Origin: Bacillus gaemokensis
GTDB taxonomy: Bacteria; Bacillota; Bacilli; Bacillales; Bacillaceae_G
Assembly (NCBI RefSeq): GCF_001590835.1
Contig: NZ_LTAQ01000012.1
Location: 62,001-126,000 of the forward strand
Direction: 5' to 3'
Length of the DNA stretch: 64,000 bases
In this document: piece after piece, positions 54,529 through 63,717 of the stretch
Position numbering within the stretch: the first letter of the stretch is position 1
How the letters are laid out: every line of letters starts with the position of its first letter
Position numbers and translations under genes: made by a program
The notes under the pieces: model-generated
What the model was told of the DNA's origin: nothing
Seen by the model: the letters and a program-made list of their open reading frames with translations, nothing else
Database searches by the model: none

Positions 54529-55272
54529 TTATACATATAAAAATTTTGCTACTTTTTCGCTCGGTAAAATGTTTCCAACGAAGAATGTTCCAAATTCACC
54601 GTAACGAGCACTTACTTCATCAAAACGCATTTCATATACAAGCTTTTTAAACTGAAGAATGTCGTCAGCGAATAATGTTACACCCCATTCGTAATCATCA
54701 AAGCCGACAGATCCCGTAATAACTTGTCGTACTTTACCTGCGTATTGACGACCAATTTTGCCGTGACTGTACATCAGTTTCTTACGTTCTTCCATCGGAA
54801 GCATGTACCAGTTGTCATCACCTTGACGACGCTTGTCCATTGGATAGAAGCAAATATGATTTGCTGCTGGTAATTCAGGGTATAAGCGTGCTAGGACTTG
54901 TGGGTTTTTGTATGGATCTTCATCAGCTGGAAGGTAGTTACTTAGTTCAACAACAGATACGTAAGAGTATGCAGGAACCATATATTCAGCTAATGTTGTT
55001 TTATTTAATTCTGTTTCAATTTCATTTAATTCTTCCATTGTTGGACGTAAGATCATAAACATAATATCAGCCTTTTGACCAACGACTGTATACATTGCGT
55101 GGCTACCTTGTTTTGCAGACGCTGCTTTGTTCCATTTCTCAATGACGTTTAAAAATTCAAACATTGCTTGGCCGCGTTCATCACTAGATAATGTTTTCCA
55201 TGCTGCCCAGTCGATAGAACGTAAATCATGTAAACAATACCAACCATCTAACGTTTTTGCTGCTTCACTCAT
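54529..55272 (-). CDS. hemQ: Coproheme decarboxylase HemQ (chlorite dismutase family)
   Basis: A 247-residue enzyme of the coproporphyrin-dependent heme pathway. It decarboxylates Fe-coproporphyrin III to heme b with peroxide. The proximal-His region [22 protein letters not shown] and the family core [13 protein letters not shown] are present; the chlorite-dismutase distal Arg region instead reads like HemQ. The ATG at 55272 has GAGGTG 6 bases upstream; the GTG at 55281 would overlap it. As in B. subtilis it is divergent from pta. Confidence 0.94.
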   Translation of the reverse strand: MSEAAKTLDGWYCLHDLRSIDWAAWKTLSSDERGQAMFEFLNVIEKWNKAASAKQGSHAMYTVVGQKADIMFMILRPTMEELNEIETELNKTTLAEYMVPAYSYVSVVELSNYLPADEDPYKNPQVLARLYPELPAANHICFYPMDKRRQGDDNWYMLPMEERKKLMYSHGKIGRQYAGKVRQVITGSVGFDDYEWGVTLFADDILQFKKLVYEMRFDEVSARYGEFGTFFVGNILPSEKVAKFLYV

Positions 55273-55487
55273 TCTATTCACCTCAGTTAATGATATTTTA
55301 CACGTTAACTATAGCATATATAGTTTTAAATTCATCTATGTAAAGCTTGTGCGCATAAAATTGTCACATTTAAAAGAAAAGATTTTACGTCGGTTTTTCA
55401 ATTTGTGCTTATATAAAATTAAACTTCCATCATCAAACATGTTTTTTATTTTCGCATACAAATTCCGGCTATGAAAACCAAAAGAGC

Positions 55488-55595
55488 CCTGCACTCATTT
55501 TCTCCCTTTGTTTTCACTTGGCATGGGGCAGAAAAAGGAATTGACCGTCTCTATGCATAATCGGATGATCTCTCTCATCTAAAAAAGAGGTTTTT
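55488..55595 (-). repeat. Two-copy structured intergenic repeat, copy B
   Basis: The reverse complement aligns over its whole length with 49096-49202, with many single-base differences. The blocks TGCATAGA, CTGCCCC, TGCCAAGT, AAAACAAAG and GAGTGCAGG are kept exactly. It lies between divergent hemQ and pta. Conserved blocks among diverged spacers suggest a structured element under selection or an old mobile repeat. Confidence 0.6.
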
Positions 55596-55738
55596 ATAAT
55601 AGATTAACCATGCTGAATTTTATGAAAATATAATCATTTTCATTTTACCTATTTTTTAGAAGCTATAAGTTTAAAATATAGATGAAAAGAAGTATTCTTA
55701 AAGATAGAGTTTTTTAACATTAGTAGGAGGGTTTATTC

Positions 55739-56710
55739 GTGAGCGATTTATTTACAGCAGTAAAAGAAAAAGTTCAAGGAAAAGGCATTTCTATCGTACT
55801 TCCTGAAGGAACTGATGAGAGAATTTTAGGCGCTGCAGAGCGTTTAGCAAAAGAAGAGTTAGTAAAACCAATTTTAGTTGGTAATAAAGAAGAGATTAAC
55901 GCAAAAGCTGCTAGCATGAACTTAACACTAGCAGGCGTTGATGTTTACGATCCAGCTACATACGAAGAAATGGATGCAATGGTAGCATCTTTCGTTGAAC
56001 GCCGTAAAGGTAAAGCAACTGAAGAAGACGCTCGCAAAATCCTTAAAGACGAAAACTACTTCGGTACAATGCTTGTATACATGGGAAAAGCACACGGCTT
56101 AGTAAGTGGTGCAGCTCATTCTACAGCTGACACAGTTCGTCCAGCACTTCAAATCATTAAAACAAAACCAGGCGTTACAAAAACTTCAGGCGTATTCATC
56201 ATGGTACGTGAAGATGAGAAATATGTATTCGCTGACTGCGCAATCAACATTGCACCAAACAGCCAAGATTTAGCTGAAATTGGTATTGAAAGTGCGAAAA
56301 CTGCTGAGTTATTCGGCATCGACCCACGCGTTGCAATGTTAAGCTTCTCTACAAAAGGTTCTGCGAAATCTCCAGAAACAGAAAAAGTTGTAGAAGCAAC
56401 TCGTATCGCAAAAGAAATGGCTCCTGAATTAACATTAGACGGTGAATTCCAATTTGATGCTGCATTCGTACCATCTGTAGCTGAGAAGAAAGCACCAGGT
56501 TCTGTTATTAAAGGTGATGCTAACGTATTCGTATTCCCAAGCTTAGAAGCTGGTAATATTGGCTACAAAATTGCACAACGCTTAGGTAACTTTGAAGCAG
56601 TAGGACCGATCTTACAAGGCTTAAACATGCCAGTAAACGATTTATCCCGCGGTTGTAACGAAGAAGAAGTGTACAAGTTAGCTTTAATTACAGCAGCTCA
56701 AGCAATATAA
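55739..56710 (+). CDS. pta: Phosphate acetyltransferase
   Basis: A 323-residue enzyme converting acetyl-CoA and phosphate to acetyl phosphate, the first step of acetate overflow. VLPEGTDERILGAAERLAKE, GLVSGAAHSTADTVRPALQ and FPSLEAGNIGYKIAQRLG are the family signatures. It has the short form without a regulatory N-terminal domain, the usual Firmicute length. It starts with GTG after TAGGAGGG. Codon use is notably C-ending and regular, as in highly expressed genes. No clear cre box was found upstream. Confidence 0.96.
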   Translation: MSDLFTAVKEKVQGKGISIVLPEGTDERILGAAERLAKEELVKPILVGNKEEINAKAASMNLTLAGVDVYDPATYEEMDAMVASFVERRKGKATEEDARKILKDENYFGTMLVYMGKAHGLVSGAAHSTADTVRPALQIIKTKPGVTKTSGVFIMVREDEKYVFADCAINIAPNSQDLAEIGIESAKTAELFGIDPRVAMLSFSTKGSAKSPETEKVVEATRIAKEMAPELTLDGEFQFDAAFVPSVAEKKAPGSVIKGDANVFVFPSLEAGNIGYKIAQRLGNFEAVGPILQGLNMPVNDLSRGCNEEEVYKLALITAAQAI

Positions 56711-56713
56711 GTG

Positions 56714-56743
56714 AAAAGCCCCGCTATTGTAGCGGGGCTTTTG
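56714..56743. terminator. Bidirectional terminator between pta and lipL
   Basis: A 12-bp perfect GC-rich stem (AAAAGCCCCGCT and its complement) with a 5-base loop. Confidence 0.9.
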
Positions 56744-57589
56744 TTATTTCTCAAGACCAAGTGCTTTGTTGTTACGTTCAATAATGCGTTCTAAGTTCAT
56801 TTCATATAACGGTACTTCATCAATTGTTAACTGTGATGGTGTTAATTGCGGTGCAAAATGCTGCAATGTTTTTAATAGCCGCATCATTAAATCTTGAACC
56901 GTAATTGTTTCTCCGAGTAGTTCTGATAAAGAAGCCATTGTACTTGGAACAATTTCAGGATACGTAAATCTTGTTTCTTCTCCTTGAATTGCTAAGTTGT
57001 AAAAATCGCGAACAAGTGCCGCACGATCGAAGCCACTGCCTGTAGCACATAAATAAATTTGTACAGCAACACCTCCGCGAATGCGGCGCTGTGAGATACC
57101 TGCGAATTTCTGATCTCGAATGCTTAAATCATAGCTACCAGGACAATAAGAGCCAACGATTTCTTTTGCTTCAATACTAACATCGTAATCCTTTAACATT
57201 TCCTTAATTAAATGCCACATCGTATCGTATCCAAGATCGATATCAATTCCTTTTTCCGTTTCTTGAAATAGAAGAGATACATTTAAGACCCCTTCATCGA
57301 GTACGACTGCAAGGCCGCCTGAGTTACGAACAATAACATTAAAGTCATGCTTTTTTAAAAAGGAAACTCCTTCGTGTAAATGAGGGAGACGAGAGTCTTG
57401 AATGCCAAGAACAATTGTATTGTGATGAACCCACGAACGCATTGTTGCAGCTGACTTACCATTTCCAATTGTCGTGCATAATGTGTCATCCATTGCGAAT
57501 GACTGCAAGGCATGGAAGGTCCTGCCTAAACTAGACTGATCAACAATACGCCACTCTGGTTGAGATAAAATCGAACGGGAATTGCTCAT
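56744..57589 (-). CDS. lipL: Octanoyl-[GcvH]:protein N-octanoyltransferase LipL
   Basis: A 281-residue enzyme of the BPL/LPL fold. It moves octanoyl groups from GcvH to E2 subunits by amidotransfer through a thioester. The catalytic Cys is in [13 protein letters not shown] and the binding Lys in [31 protein letters not shown] is the RRxxGG-type lipoyl loop. B. subtilis lipL (ywfL) has the same neighbours, pta and rsfA. AAGGGG precedes the ATG. Confidence 0.93.
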   Translation of the reverse strand: MSNSRSILSQPEWRIVDQSSLGRTFHALQSFAMDDTLCTTIGNGKSAATMRSWVHHNTIVLGIQDSRLPHLHEGVSFLKKHDFNVIVRNSGGLAVVLDEGVLNVSLLFQETEKGIDIDLGYDTMWHLIKEMLKDYDVSIEAKEIVGSYCPGSYDLSIRDQKFAGISQRRIRGGVAVQIYLCATGSGFDRAALVRDFYNLAIQGEETRFTYPEIVPSTMASLSELLGETITVQDLMMRLLKTLQHFAPQLTPSQLTIDEVPLYEMNLERIIERNNKALGLEK

Positions 57590-57635
57590 GTAACTAACCC
57601 CTTATCTATAAAATGACAATCTTTATTATAACAAA

Positions 57636-57668
57636 ATAAAAAGGATGCGGTTATCGCATCCTTTTTAT
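57636..57668 (-). terminator. Terminator of rsfA
   Basis: A 12-bp perfect stem (AAAAAGGATGCG and its complement) with a 5-base loop and T-rich flanks. Confidence 0.8.
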
Positions 57669-58339
57669 TCTGCAATCTTTTCTAAATTACCGTTTCGATC
57701 CATGCGAAAAGATGTTTGTGCACGCTCTTCATCATCCATTAATGCCAATTTACGAGCACGGTTCATAATATTCATGAGTGTTTCGTAATCTTCTTGTACT
57801 GTATTAGATTGTTGTTCTAGTTTTTCTAGCTTCTTTTCTAATTCTTCATTGCGAAGTATTTGTGCTTTCATTTCTTGTTTCAATCTCGTATTCTCGTTTT
57901 CCAGTGCTGTTACCTTTATATTTGAAGATCCAATTGTTTGTAAAAAGTAAATGACATCTTGCATTGTTATAGACGTTTTAGAAACAATTGGCTTTGAATA
58001 TTGAAAGGCTGTTGTCTGTGTAACTGGTTCCTCATCGATATCGACGGTAATGGCTGCTGAAGCTGGCGGTGTATAAAGTAGGCGTTTTTTCGCTTGATCC
58101 CCGCCGGCAGCACGCATTTTATCCTTTCGATGTTTTTTTGCTAGCTGAAGAGCTTGTTCATAGCTATAACGAACAACAGCATTCCAACGAAAACCACAAG
58201 CAGCTGATGTGCGATTTAATTGATCTCCAACTTCTTCAAAGGCATTTAATTGTGTACTTCCTTCTCGAACATGGCGGAGTACGGTTTCAGCAAGTAATAA
58301 ATCGTCCTCGTCTGTCCAAGCATCTTGTCTCACTTTCAT
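57665..58339 (-). CDS. rsfA: RsfA-family prespore-specific transcriptional regulator
   Basis: A 224-residue protein. The N-terminal Myb/SANT-like domain (residues 5-60: [31 protein letters not shown]) binds DNA. A long coiled coil lies at about 140-195 ([29 protein letters not shown]). B. subtilis RsfA is a sigma-F-dependent modulator of prespore genes and lies beside lipL in the same order. GGGAG precedes the start. The YlbO paralogue is an alternative name, but context favours RsfA. Confidence 0.88.
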   Translation of the reverse strand: MKVRQDAWTDEDDLLLAETVLRHVREGSTQLNAFEEVGDQLNRTSAACGFRWNAVVRYSYEQALQLAKKHRKDKMRAAGGDQAKKRLLYTPPASAAITVDIDEEPVTQTTAFQYSKPIVSKTSITMQDVIYFLQTIGSSNIKVTALENENTRLKQEMKAQILRNEELEKKLEKLEQQSNTVQEDYETLMNIMNRARKLALMDDEERAQTSFRMDRNGNLEKIAE

Positions 58340-58640
58340 AGATTCAACTCCCTTTCTTTTTATAAACTTCCTATTTTTATAATGGGCAAAAAAAATCGCT
58401 TTTATACAAAGCTTTTAAAAATATGGTAGATTTCAATGGAGAAAGGGAAAATTTACATGTATGGATGATGCATAGAAGTGGAAGAGTGACTAGGAAAAAC
58501 ACTTATTTTATAAGGGATTAAACGGGTGAAGAGCTACAGAGGAAAACTTGCATCAACCCTCAAAGAGCGGTAAAATACCATTTAGTGTTTACTTTTAAAT
58601 GTACTTGTGAAAAGTTTAAATAGAGGAAGTGTTATATAAA
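58340..58640. other. Intergenic region between divergent rsfA and DUF1450 genes
   Basis: The 301 bases hold no gene I can support. ATGCATAGAAG at about 58468 resembles one block of the repeat at 49096, but the rest does not align. Confidence 0.4.
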
Positions 58641-58865
58641 ATGGGAAATGAATTTCGTGTGTGTGATGATTGTCAGGCAACGAATATTAAGACGTTAATA
58701 CCAAAGCTCAAAAAGGTAGATTCATGTGCGAGTATCGAGGTTGGATGTCAATCTTATTGTGGACCAGGTCGTAAAAAGTCGTTTGCTTTTGTGAATAATC
58801 GTCCAGTTGCAGCGCCAAATGAAGATGAATTAATTAAAAAAATTGAAATGAAACTAAATAAATAA
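58641..58865 (+). CDS. DUF1450 family protein (YuzB-like)
   Basis: A 74-residue soluble protein. Four cysteines lie in two pairs (VCDDCQ near the N-terminus, [25 protein letters not shown] in the middle), the DUF1450 pattern; they may bind metal or form a redox pair. The function is unknown. GAGGAAG is 12 bases before the ATG at 58641, while the GTG at 58629 directly adjoins it. A hairpin terminator follows. Confidence 0.85.
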   Translation: MGNEFRVCDDCQATNIKTLIPKLKKVDSCASIEVGCQSYCGPGRKKSFAFVNNRPVAAPNEDELIKKIEMKLNK

Positions 58866-58902
58866 GAAAAAGGAGAGTGAACATTTTACTCTTCTTTTTT
58901 AT
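58863..58902 (+). terminator. Terminator of the DUF1450 gene
   Basis: Stem AAGAAAAAGGAGAGT/ACTCTTCTTTTTT (imperfect) with a T tract. Confidence 0.65.
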
Positions 58903-59091
58903 TTTATTTAAAAATAAAATTATTCTGAAATAAGAAGGGGGAGAAAGGAAGATAACAGCATCGATAAGGAATATATGAATGAATAAACTTCATATTATGA
59001 GATCGGTTTCGCAGCAACTACATTAGTTTTATATTGCAAAATAATGGTTGACAGTCTTTTGTGACGATAGGTAGAATAGAAGGTGTGATTC

Positions 59092-59106
59092 TGAGAATCA
59101 TTATCA
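59092..59106. promoter_or_regulatory. Fur box upstream of the siderophore importer
   Basis: TGAGAATCATTATCA matches the Bacillus Fur 7-1-7 consensus TGATAATNATTATCA with a single mismatch. It lies 92 bases before the first permease gene and should repress the operon when iron is plentiful. Confidence 0.85.
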
Positions 59107-59143
59107 AAAAGGTATACTAACCTAATTTTATTTTGTTATTTCT

Positions 59144-59158
59144 TGAGAATAAATCTCA
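59144..59158. promoter_or_regulatory. Second, weaker Fur-like box
   Basis: TGAGAATAAATCTCA is an inverted repeat matching 11 of 14 informative positions of the Fur 7-1-7 consensus, 37 bases beyond the strong box and between it and the gene. Confidence 0.5.
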
Positions 59159-59197
59159 TTATATTAAATATATGTTGTTGGTTAGGATGGTTGAGGG

Positions 59198-60256
59198 ATG
59201 GAAGCAAGCACGAGGAGTATAAAGCAACAAGAAGAAGTAAATGTAAAAGAGATTAAGAGCAGGCCACTCATTGCTTCTATTATTTTAATAGCTGGCACAA
59301 TTCTTTTGGCTTTAAGTATGGCACTCTCCATTTCGTTTGGCGCAGCAGATATTAGTTTGAAGACTGTATGGCAAGCTGTTTTTCAGTTTGATGGTTCTAT
59401 AACCCATCACAATGTCATTCAAGAACTGCGTATGCCTAGGGCGATTGGCGGTGTTGTTGCCGGTGCCTTTTTAGCGGTATCCGGTGCGATTATGCAAGGG
59501 ATGACACGGAATCCGCTTGCATCTCCATCATTAATGGGGATTACAGATGGAGCTGTATTTGGAATTGCAATTATGTATGCATTTTTCCCGAATTCACCGT
59601 ATTTAATGTTTGTTATTGCTTCTTTTGCTGGCGCAGCGTTGGGGGCAAGCATTGTATATGGTATTGGTGCCTCTTCACCGGGTGGATTAACGCCTGTGAA
59701 ACTAGCATTAGCTGGCGCAGCAATTAGTGCTCTACTCGGGGCTATTTCATCTGGTATTGCTTTGTATTTCAATCTTGCTCAAGAGGTGAGTATGTGGAAT
59801 GCAGGCGGTGTTGCTGGCGTGAAATGGCAAAGTATTGATATGTTATTGCCTATCGGGCTTGTTTGTCTTGTTATAGCGATTATGATGTCGAGATACATTA
59901 CAATTTTAAGTTTCGGTGAGGAAATTGCGATTGGACTTGGACAAAATACAACGTTAATTAAATTTATTGGAACAGTACTTGTTCTTGTGTTAACAGGTTC
60001 CGCAGTATCTATGGCAGGATCAGTTGGATTTGTGGGGCTAGTTATCCCTCATATGACACGTTTTCTTGTCGGTTCAGATTATAGATGGGTCATTCCATGT
60101 TCTGCTATATTAGGTGGATTGTTAATTGAATGTGCGGATATGTTATCTCGTATTATTAATCCGCCGTTTGAAACACCAATTGGAGCAATTACAGCACTAA
60201 TTGGCGTTCCGTTCTTCCTCTACTTAGCACGTAATGAAGGGAGAGGAAAAATGTGA
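59198..60256 (+). CDS. Iron-siderophore ABC transporter permease (FecCD family), subunit 1
   Basis: A 352-residue protein with a hydrophilic N-terminal extension of about 25 residues and nine to ten membrane segments. RMPRAIGGVVAGAFLAVSGAIMQGMTRNPLASP and GFVGLVIPHMTRFLVGSDYRWVIP are FecCD signatures. It follows Fur boxes. Its end overlaps the next permease by 4 bases (ATGTGAG). The substrate is a ferric siderophore, type not determinable; YfiZ and FhuB relatives are similar. Confidence 0.92.
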   Translation: MEASTRSIKQQEEVNVKEIKSRPLIASIILIAGTILLALSMALSISFGAADISLKTVWQAVFQFDGSITHHNVIQELRMPRAIGGVVAGAFLAVSGAIMQGMTRNPLASPSLMGITDGAVFGIAIMYAFFPNSPYLMFVIASFAGAALGASIVYGIGASSPGGLTPVKLALAGAAISALLGAISSGIALYFNLAQEVSMWNAGGVAGVKWQSIDMLLPIGLVCLVIAIMMSRYITILSFGEEIAIGLGQNTTLIKFIGTVLVLVLTGSAVSMAGSVGFVGLVIPHMTRFLVGSDYRWVIPCSAILGGLLIECADMLSRIINPPFETPIGAITALIGVPFFLYLARNEGRGKM

Positions 60257-61269
60257 GGGCAAGCATCTTAACAAAAAAGAACATTTCAATTATAACAATT
60301 TTAGCTGGCTTAATTTTTTCAGTATTTCTTATTAGTTTAAATACAGGAACGTTTAAAATCCCACCGATGGATGTATTGAAATCGCTCGTTGGACTAGGTG
60401 CAGAGGATCAATCTGTTATTCTATTCGAATTTCGTATGCCACGTATGGTTATTGCCATTTTAGTGGGTTCAGCGTTAGCGGTATCCGGTGCAATTATGCA
60501 AGGATTATCACGAAACCCACTCGCTGATCCTGGGATTATTGGTATTAACGCAGGTGCAGGATTAACAGTTGTTGTTTTCGTATATTTCTTTTTCGGAAAA
60601 GTAGGGACGGGTACGCTTCTATCTGTATTCATCCTTCCATTCTTCGCATTAGTCGGTGCAATACTGGCAGCAGTTATCATTTATGTACTAGCATGGAAAG
60701 ATGGCGTTTCGTCAACTCGTTTAATACTCGTTGGTATCGCGGTCGCAGCTGGATTTGGTGCCGTTAGTTTAATCTTCTCGATGAAAATGACTTCAAATGA
60801 TTTTCGTTTTGCCACGATTTGGTTAGCAGGTAGTTTATGGGGAACAGACTGGAAGTTTGTAATAAGCGTTCTTCCATGGATGCTTATTTTCTTACCAATT
60901 GCGATTCGTAAAGCGCATGTGTTGAACGTAATGAATTTAGGTGATTCAGCAGCAATTGGACTTGGCTTAAATGTTGAGAAAGAAAGACGTAAACTATTAT
61001 TTATTGCGGTTTGTTTAGCAGGGACATCTGTTGCTGTTGCGGGTGGAATCGGCTTTATCGGTTTAATGGCACCACATTTAGCGAGGCGCCTTGTTGGCGG
61101 GAAACATCAAATTATGTTACCGACAGCGGCATTAATCGGAACGTTCCTGCTGTTATTTGCAGATTTGATTTCAAGAAGCGTACTAACGACATCAGAAATA
61201 CCGGTCGGTCTTGTTATTTCTGTAATCGGTGCACCATATTTCATTTATTTACTTATGAGGACAAAATAA
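60253..61269 (+). CDS. Iron-siderophore ABC transporter permease (FecCD family), subunit 2
   Basis: A 338-residue FecCD permease pairing with the previous gene. FRMPRMVIAILVGSALAVSGAIMQGLSRNPLADPGIIGINAGAG and GFIGLMAPHLARRLVGGKHQ are conserved. It starts with GTG inside the stop of the first permease, so the two are translationally coupled. The ATPase starts 15 bases later. Confidence 0.93.
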   Translation: MRASILTKKNISIITILAGLIFSVFLISLNTGTFKIPPMDVLKSLVGLGAEDQSVILFEFRMPRMVIAILVGSALAVSGAIMQGLSRNPLADPGIIGINAGAGLTVVVFVYFFFGKVGTGTLLSVFILPFFALVGAILAAVIIYVLAWKDGVSSTRLILVGIAVAAGFGAVSLIFSMKMTSNDFRFATIWLAGSLWGTDWKFVISVLPWMLIFLPIAIRKAHVLNVMNLGDSAAIGLGLNVEKERRKLLFIAVCLAGTSVAVAGGIGFIGLMAPHLARRLVGGKHQIMLPTAALIGTFLLLFADLISRSVLTTSEIPVGLVISVIGAPYFIYLLMRTK

Positions 61270-61284
61270 AGGGAGGCTTTTTGT

Positions 61285-62097
61285 ATGGCAACTTTAGCGG
61301 TTGATTCGGTATCTGTTGGTTATAATGAAGGGTTAATTATTGATGGATTGTCAGTTGAAATTCCAGAAGGAAAAATTACAACGATTATTGGACCAAATGG
61401 ATGCGGGAAATCCACATTGTTAAAAACGGCTTCTCGTATTTTAAAAGCAAAACGAGGTACTGTTTATCTTGATGGAAAAGCGATTGAGAAGCAGCCGACA
61501 AAAGAAATCGCAAAGAAAATGGCGATTTTACCACAAACTGCAGAAGTGCCAACAGGTCTTACAGTGTTTGAACTTGTTTCATATGGTCGTTTCCCACACC
61601 AAAAGGGATTTGGCACACTGAAGGAAGAAGATTATCGTTACATTCACTGGGCGCTTGAAGTAACGGGGATGACGGAGTTTGCGAATCGTCCAGCGGAAGC
61701 TTTATCAGGTGGTCAACGTCAACGTGTATGGATTGCAATGGCTCTTGCGCAAGGAACGGATTTACTTGTGTTAGATGAGCCAACAACATATTTAGACATG
61801 GCTCATCAATTGGAAGTGCTAAATCTATTAAAGAAGTTAAATCAAGAAGAAGGCCGAACAATCGTTATGGTTATTCATGACTTAAACCACGCTTCTCGTT
61901 TTTCAGATCATATGATTGCCTTGAAAGCTGGTAAGTTAATGAAGCAAGGGACACCGGATGAAGTAATGACAAGTGAAACACTTCGTAACGTGTTTGAAAT
62001 TGAAGCACAAATCGTTCCATGTCCTGTGAACTGTAAACCAATTTGCTTAACATATGATTTAATGATGATTAATAATCAGTTACGTAAGAAAGCATAG
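61285..62097 (+). CDS. Iron-siderophore ABC transporter ATP-binding protein (FecE/FhuC/YusV type)
   Basis: A 270-residue ATPase. Walker A is GPNGCGKST, the signature is ALSGGQRQRVWIAMAL, Walker B is LLVLDEPTTYLD and the switch His is in VIHDLNHA. The C-terminal Cys-rich stretch (CPVNCKPICLTY) is usual in FecE/YusV proteins. GGGAGG precedes the ATG. In some Bacillus a shared ATPase serves several importers, but this operon has its own. Confidence 0.93.
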   Translation: MATLAVDSVSVGYNEGLIIDGLSVEIPEGKITTIIGPNGCGKSTLLKTASRILKAKRGTVYLDGKAIEKQPTKEIAKKMAILPQTAEVPTGLTVFELVSYGRFPHQKGFGTLKEEDYRYIHWALEVTGMTEFANRPAEALSGGQRQRVWIAMALAQGTDLLVLDEPTTYLDMAHQLEVLNLLKKLNQEEGRTIVMVIHDLNHASRFSDHMIALKAGKLMKQGTPDEVMTSETLRNVFEIEAQIVPCPVNCKPICLTYDLMMINNQLRKKA

Positions 62098-62108
62098 ATG
62101 AATGATGT

Positions 62109-62130
62109 CCCTCCTATTTTGATAGGAGGG
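62109..62130 (+). terminator. Hairpin after the siderophore ATPase gene
   Basis: A 9-bp perfect stem (CCCTCCTAT/ATAGGAGGG) with a 4-base loop but no T run. It may attenuate read-through or protect the permease-ATPase mRNA rather than end transcription. Confidence 0.5.
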
Positions 62131-62138
62131 GTCACATT

Positions 62139-62189
62139 CTAATGGACGTTGAGCTTCTCATTTTAGATGGGAAGTTGAACGCCCGTTAG
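62139..62189 (+). repeat. 51-base imperfect palindrome between ATPase and binding-protein genes
   Basis: A 23-bp stem around a 5-base loop. Of 23 positions 18 pair exactly, three are G-U pairs when the plus strand is RNA, and two do not pair. A second small hairpin, CCCGT/ACGGG, overlaps its 3' edge. The G-U bias suggests it works as plus-strand RNA. Confidence 0.6.
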
Positions 62190-62233
62190 GACGGGTTACA
62201 TACAACGATTAATAAATATATATTAATTTAAAG

Positions 62234-62262
62234 TTGTTTGTAGTTTCTTATAGTTATATACA
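62234..62262 (+). promoter_or_regulatory. Possible promoter of the siderophore-binding-protein gene
   Basis: TTGTTT, a 17-base spacer and TATACA, 37 bases before the start codon. This would let the binding protein be made apart from the permeases. No Fur box is seen close by. Confidence 0.4.
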
Positions 62263-62298
62263 ACTTATAAGAGAAATACATCCAGAAGGAGTGGGAAT

Positions 62299-63240
62299 AT
62301 GAAGAAATTCAAAGCAGCATTACTAGCAATGGTACTAGTAGTTACTTCTGTACTATTTGCAGCTTGTACTTCTGATAAGAAAGAAGAAAAGAAGGCAGAT
62401 GCAAAAGCTGAAGAGCGCACTGTACAAGATGCAAAAGGGGAAATTAAAATTCCTGCAAATCCAAAGAAAATTGCTGACCTTAGTGGTTCAACAGAAGAAT
62501 TATTAATCTTTGGTATGAAACCAATTATTACTGCAAATACATCTCAGGAAAAAATTGATGCACATATTGCAGATAAATTAAAAGATGTAAAACCAGTTGG
62601 CTCTGCTTGGGGCGATAAAATTAACGTCGAGGCAGTAATAGCTGCAAAACCAGATTTAATCATTTTGAATAATCGTCAAGAAAAAATCTATGATCAATTA
62701 TCTAAAGTTGTACCAACAATTATGCTAAAAACTCCAGTAGATCAATGGCGTCCAAAATTTGAAGAGTTAGGTAAAATCTTCGGTAAAGAAAAAGAAACAA
62801 CAGCATGGTTCAAGAGATATGATGAAAAAGCAAGCAAGTTACATGATAAAATCGTTGCAAAAACTGGCGATGCGAAGTTCATGAAAATGGCTGCATATCC
62901 AAATGCGTTCCGTGTATACGGTGACTACGGTTACGGTAGCGTAATCTTCAAAGACTTAAAATTACCAGCAGTTCAAGGTACACCAACTGACAAACCGCTA
63001 GTACAAGTACAAAAAGAAGCGTTAATCGATTACAACCCAGATTACCTATTTGTATTTACAACTGGTGATGGCTCTCAACGTCTAAAAGAATTCCAAGAAG
63101 AAACAATTTGGAAAAACATGAACGCTGTTAAGAACAATCATGTATTTACAATCAAAAACGAAGACCTAAATAAAGGATACTTCCCACTTGGTAAAGAAAT
63201 GATCTTAGACGAAGTTGCGGATTTCGTTTTAGGAAAATAA
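62299..63240 (+). CDS. Iron-siderophore substrate-binding lipoprotein
   Basis: A 313-residue lipoprotein. The signal peptide ends in a lipobox LFAAC (Cys22), followed by a Lys/Glu-rich linker and a class III periplasmic-binding domain (TroA/FhuD fold) from about residue 45 (KIPANPKKIADLSGSTEELLIFG). The pattern VVPTIMLKTPVDQWRPKFEELGKIFGKE is typical of YfiY/FhuD-like hydroxamate or citrate-hydroxamate receptors. The exact siderophore is uncertain. AGGAGTGG precedes the ATG. It is the fourth part of the importer but separated by 200 bases with hairpins. Confidence 0.92.
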   Translation: MKKFKAALLAMVLVVTSVLFAACTSDKKEEKKADAKAEERTVQDAKGEIKIPANPKKIADLSGSTEELLIFGMKPIITANTSQEKIDAHIADKLKDVKPVGSAWGDKINVEAVIAAKPDLIILNNRQEKIYDQLSKVVPTIMLKTPVDQWRPKFEELGKIFGKEKETTAWFKRYDEKASKLHDKIVAKTGDAKFMKMAAYPNAFRVYGDYGYGSVIFKDLKLPAVQGTPTDKPLVQVQKEALIDYNPDYLFVFTTGDGSQRLKEFQEETIWKNMNAVKNNHVFTIKNEDLNKGYFPLGKEMILDEVADFVLGK

Positions 63241-63245
63241 TAAAA

Positions 63246-63285
63246 GAGAAATCACCTTCGCATTGGCGAAGGTGATTTTCTTTTT
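63246..63285 (+). terminator. Terminator of the siderophore importer
   Basis: Stem AAATCACCTTCGC/GCGAAGGTGATTT with a 4-base loop and T6. Confidence 0.88.
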
Positions 63286-63290
63286 TATAG

Positions 63291-63717
63291 GCGTACCGCC
63301 GACATTTTAATGAAAATATACACTAAGAAAATTACGATACAATTCGCACTCGTTTTCTTACTCTGAGGAAGTTTTCAAAAAATGGTTACCCATTTTCTGG
63401 AGTGATACTTTGATTTTGGGAATGCGTTTTGGAACCGAAAAACAAGTATTTTTAAGGATGTTGGACAATTAATAATCTAAATACCATAAACGTCCGTTCC
63501 TGGTCAAAGAAACCTGCAGCATAGAGTTTTATCTTCTAGAAAATTTCTTAGTATACGATATCCGCGTTTTGTCAGTAAGACCTCTTGTATATCGTAATCA
63601 TGCTAGAGTAACATAACCTATGATTATCGGTAACAAACTAAAAAGGCCTATCCTTTCTCTCAAAGAATGCCCATTTTTATAGAATTCTTCATTAAAAACA
63701 AAAGATCATTAACAATC
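63291..63717. other. Intergenic region without a supported gene
   Basis: The 427 bases contain several short open stretches on both strands, none with a start codon and ribosome site. One minus-strand stretch (about 63520-63610) reads EVLLTKRGYRILRNFLEDK, which looks coding-like but lacks a start and has stops on both sides. It may be a gene remnant. Confidence 0.4.

Noticed and set aside
55622-55643. ATGAAAAT...ATTTTCAT palindrome upstream of pta, considered as Fur or cre site
   Set aside because: It lacks the CG centre of cre and the 7-1-7 pattern of Fur, and in AT-rich DNA such symmetry arises easily.
58440-58560. Possible third copy of the 107-base repeat
   Set aside because: Only one block (TGCATAGAAG) matches; the other conserved blocks are missing.
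63520-63610. Minus-strand stretch reading EVLLTKRGYRILRNFLEDK, considered as a small gene
   Set aside because: No start codon or ribosome site and stops on both sides; recorded only as a possible remnant.
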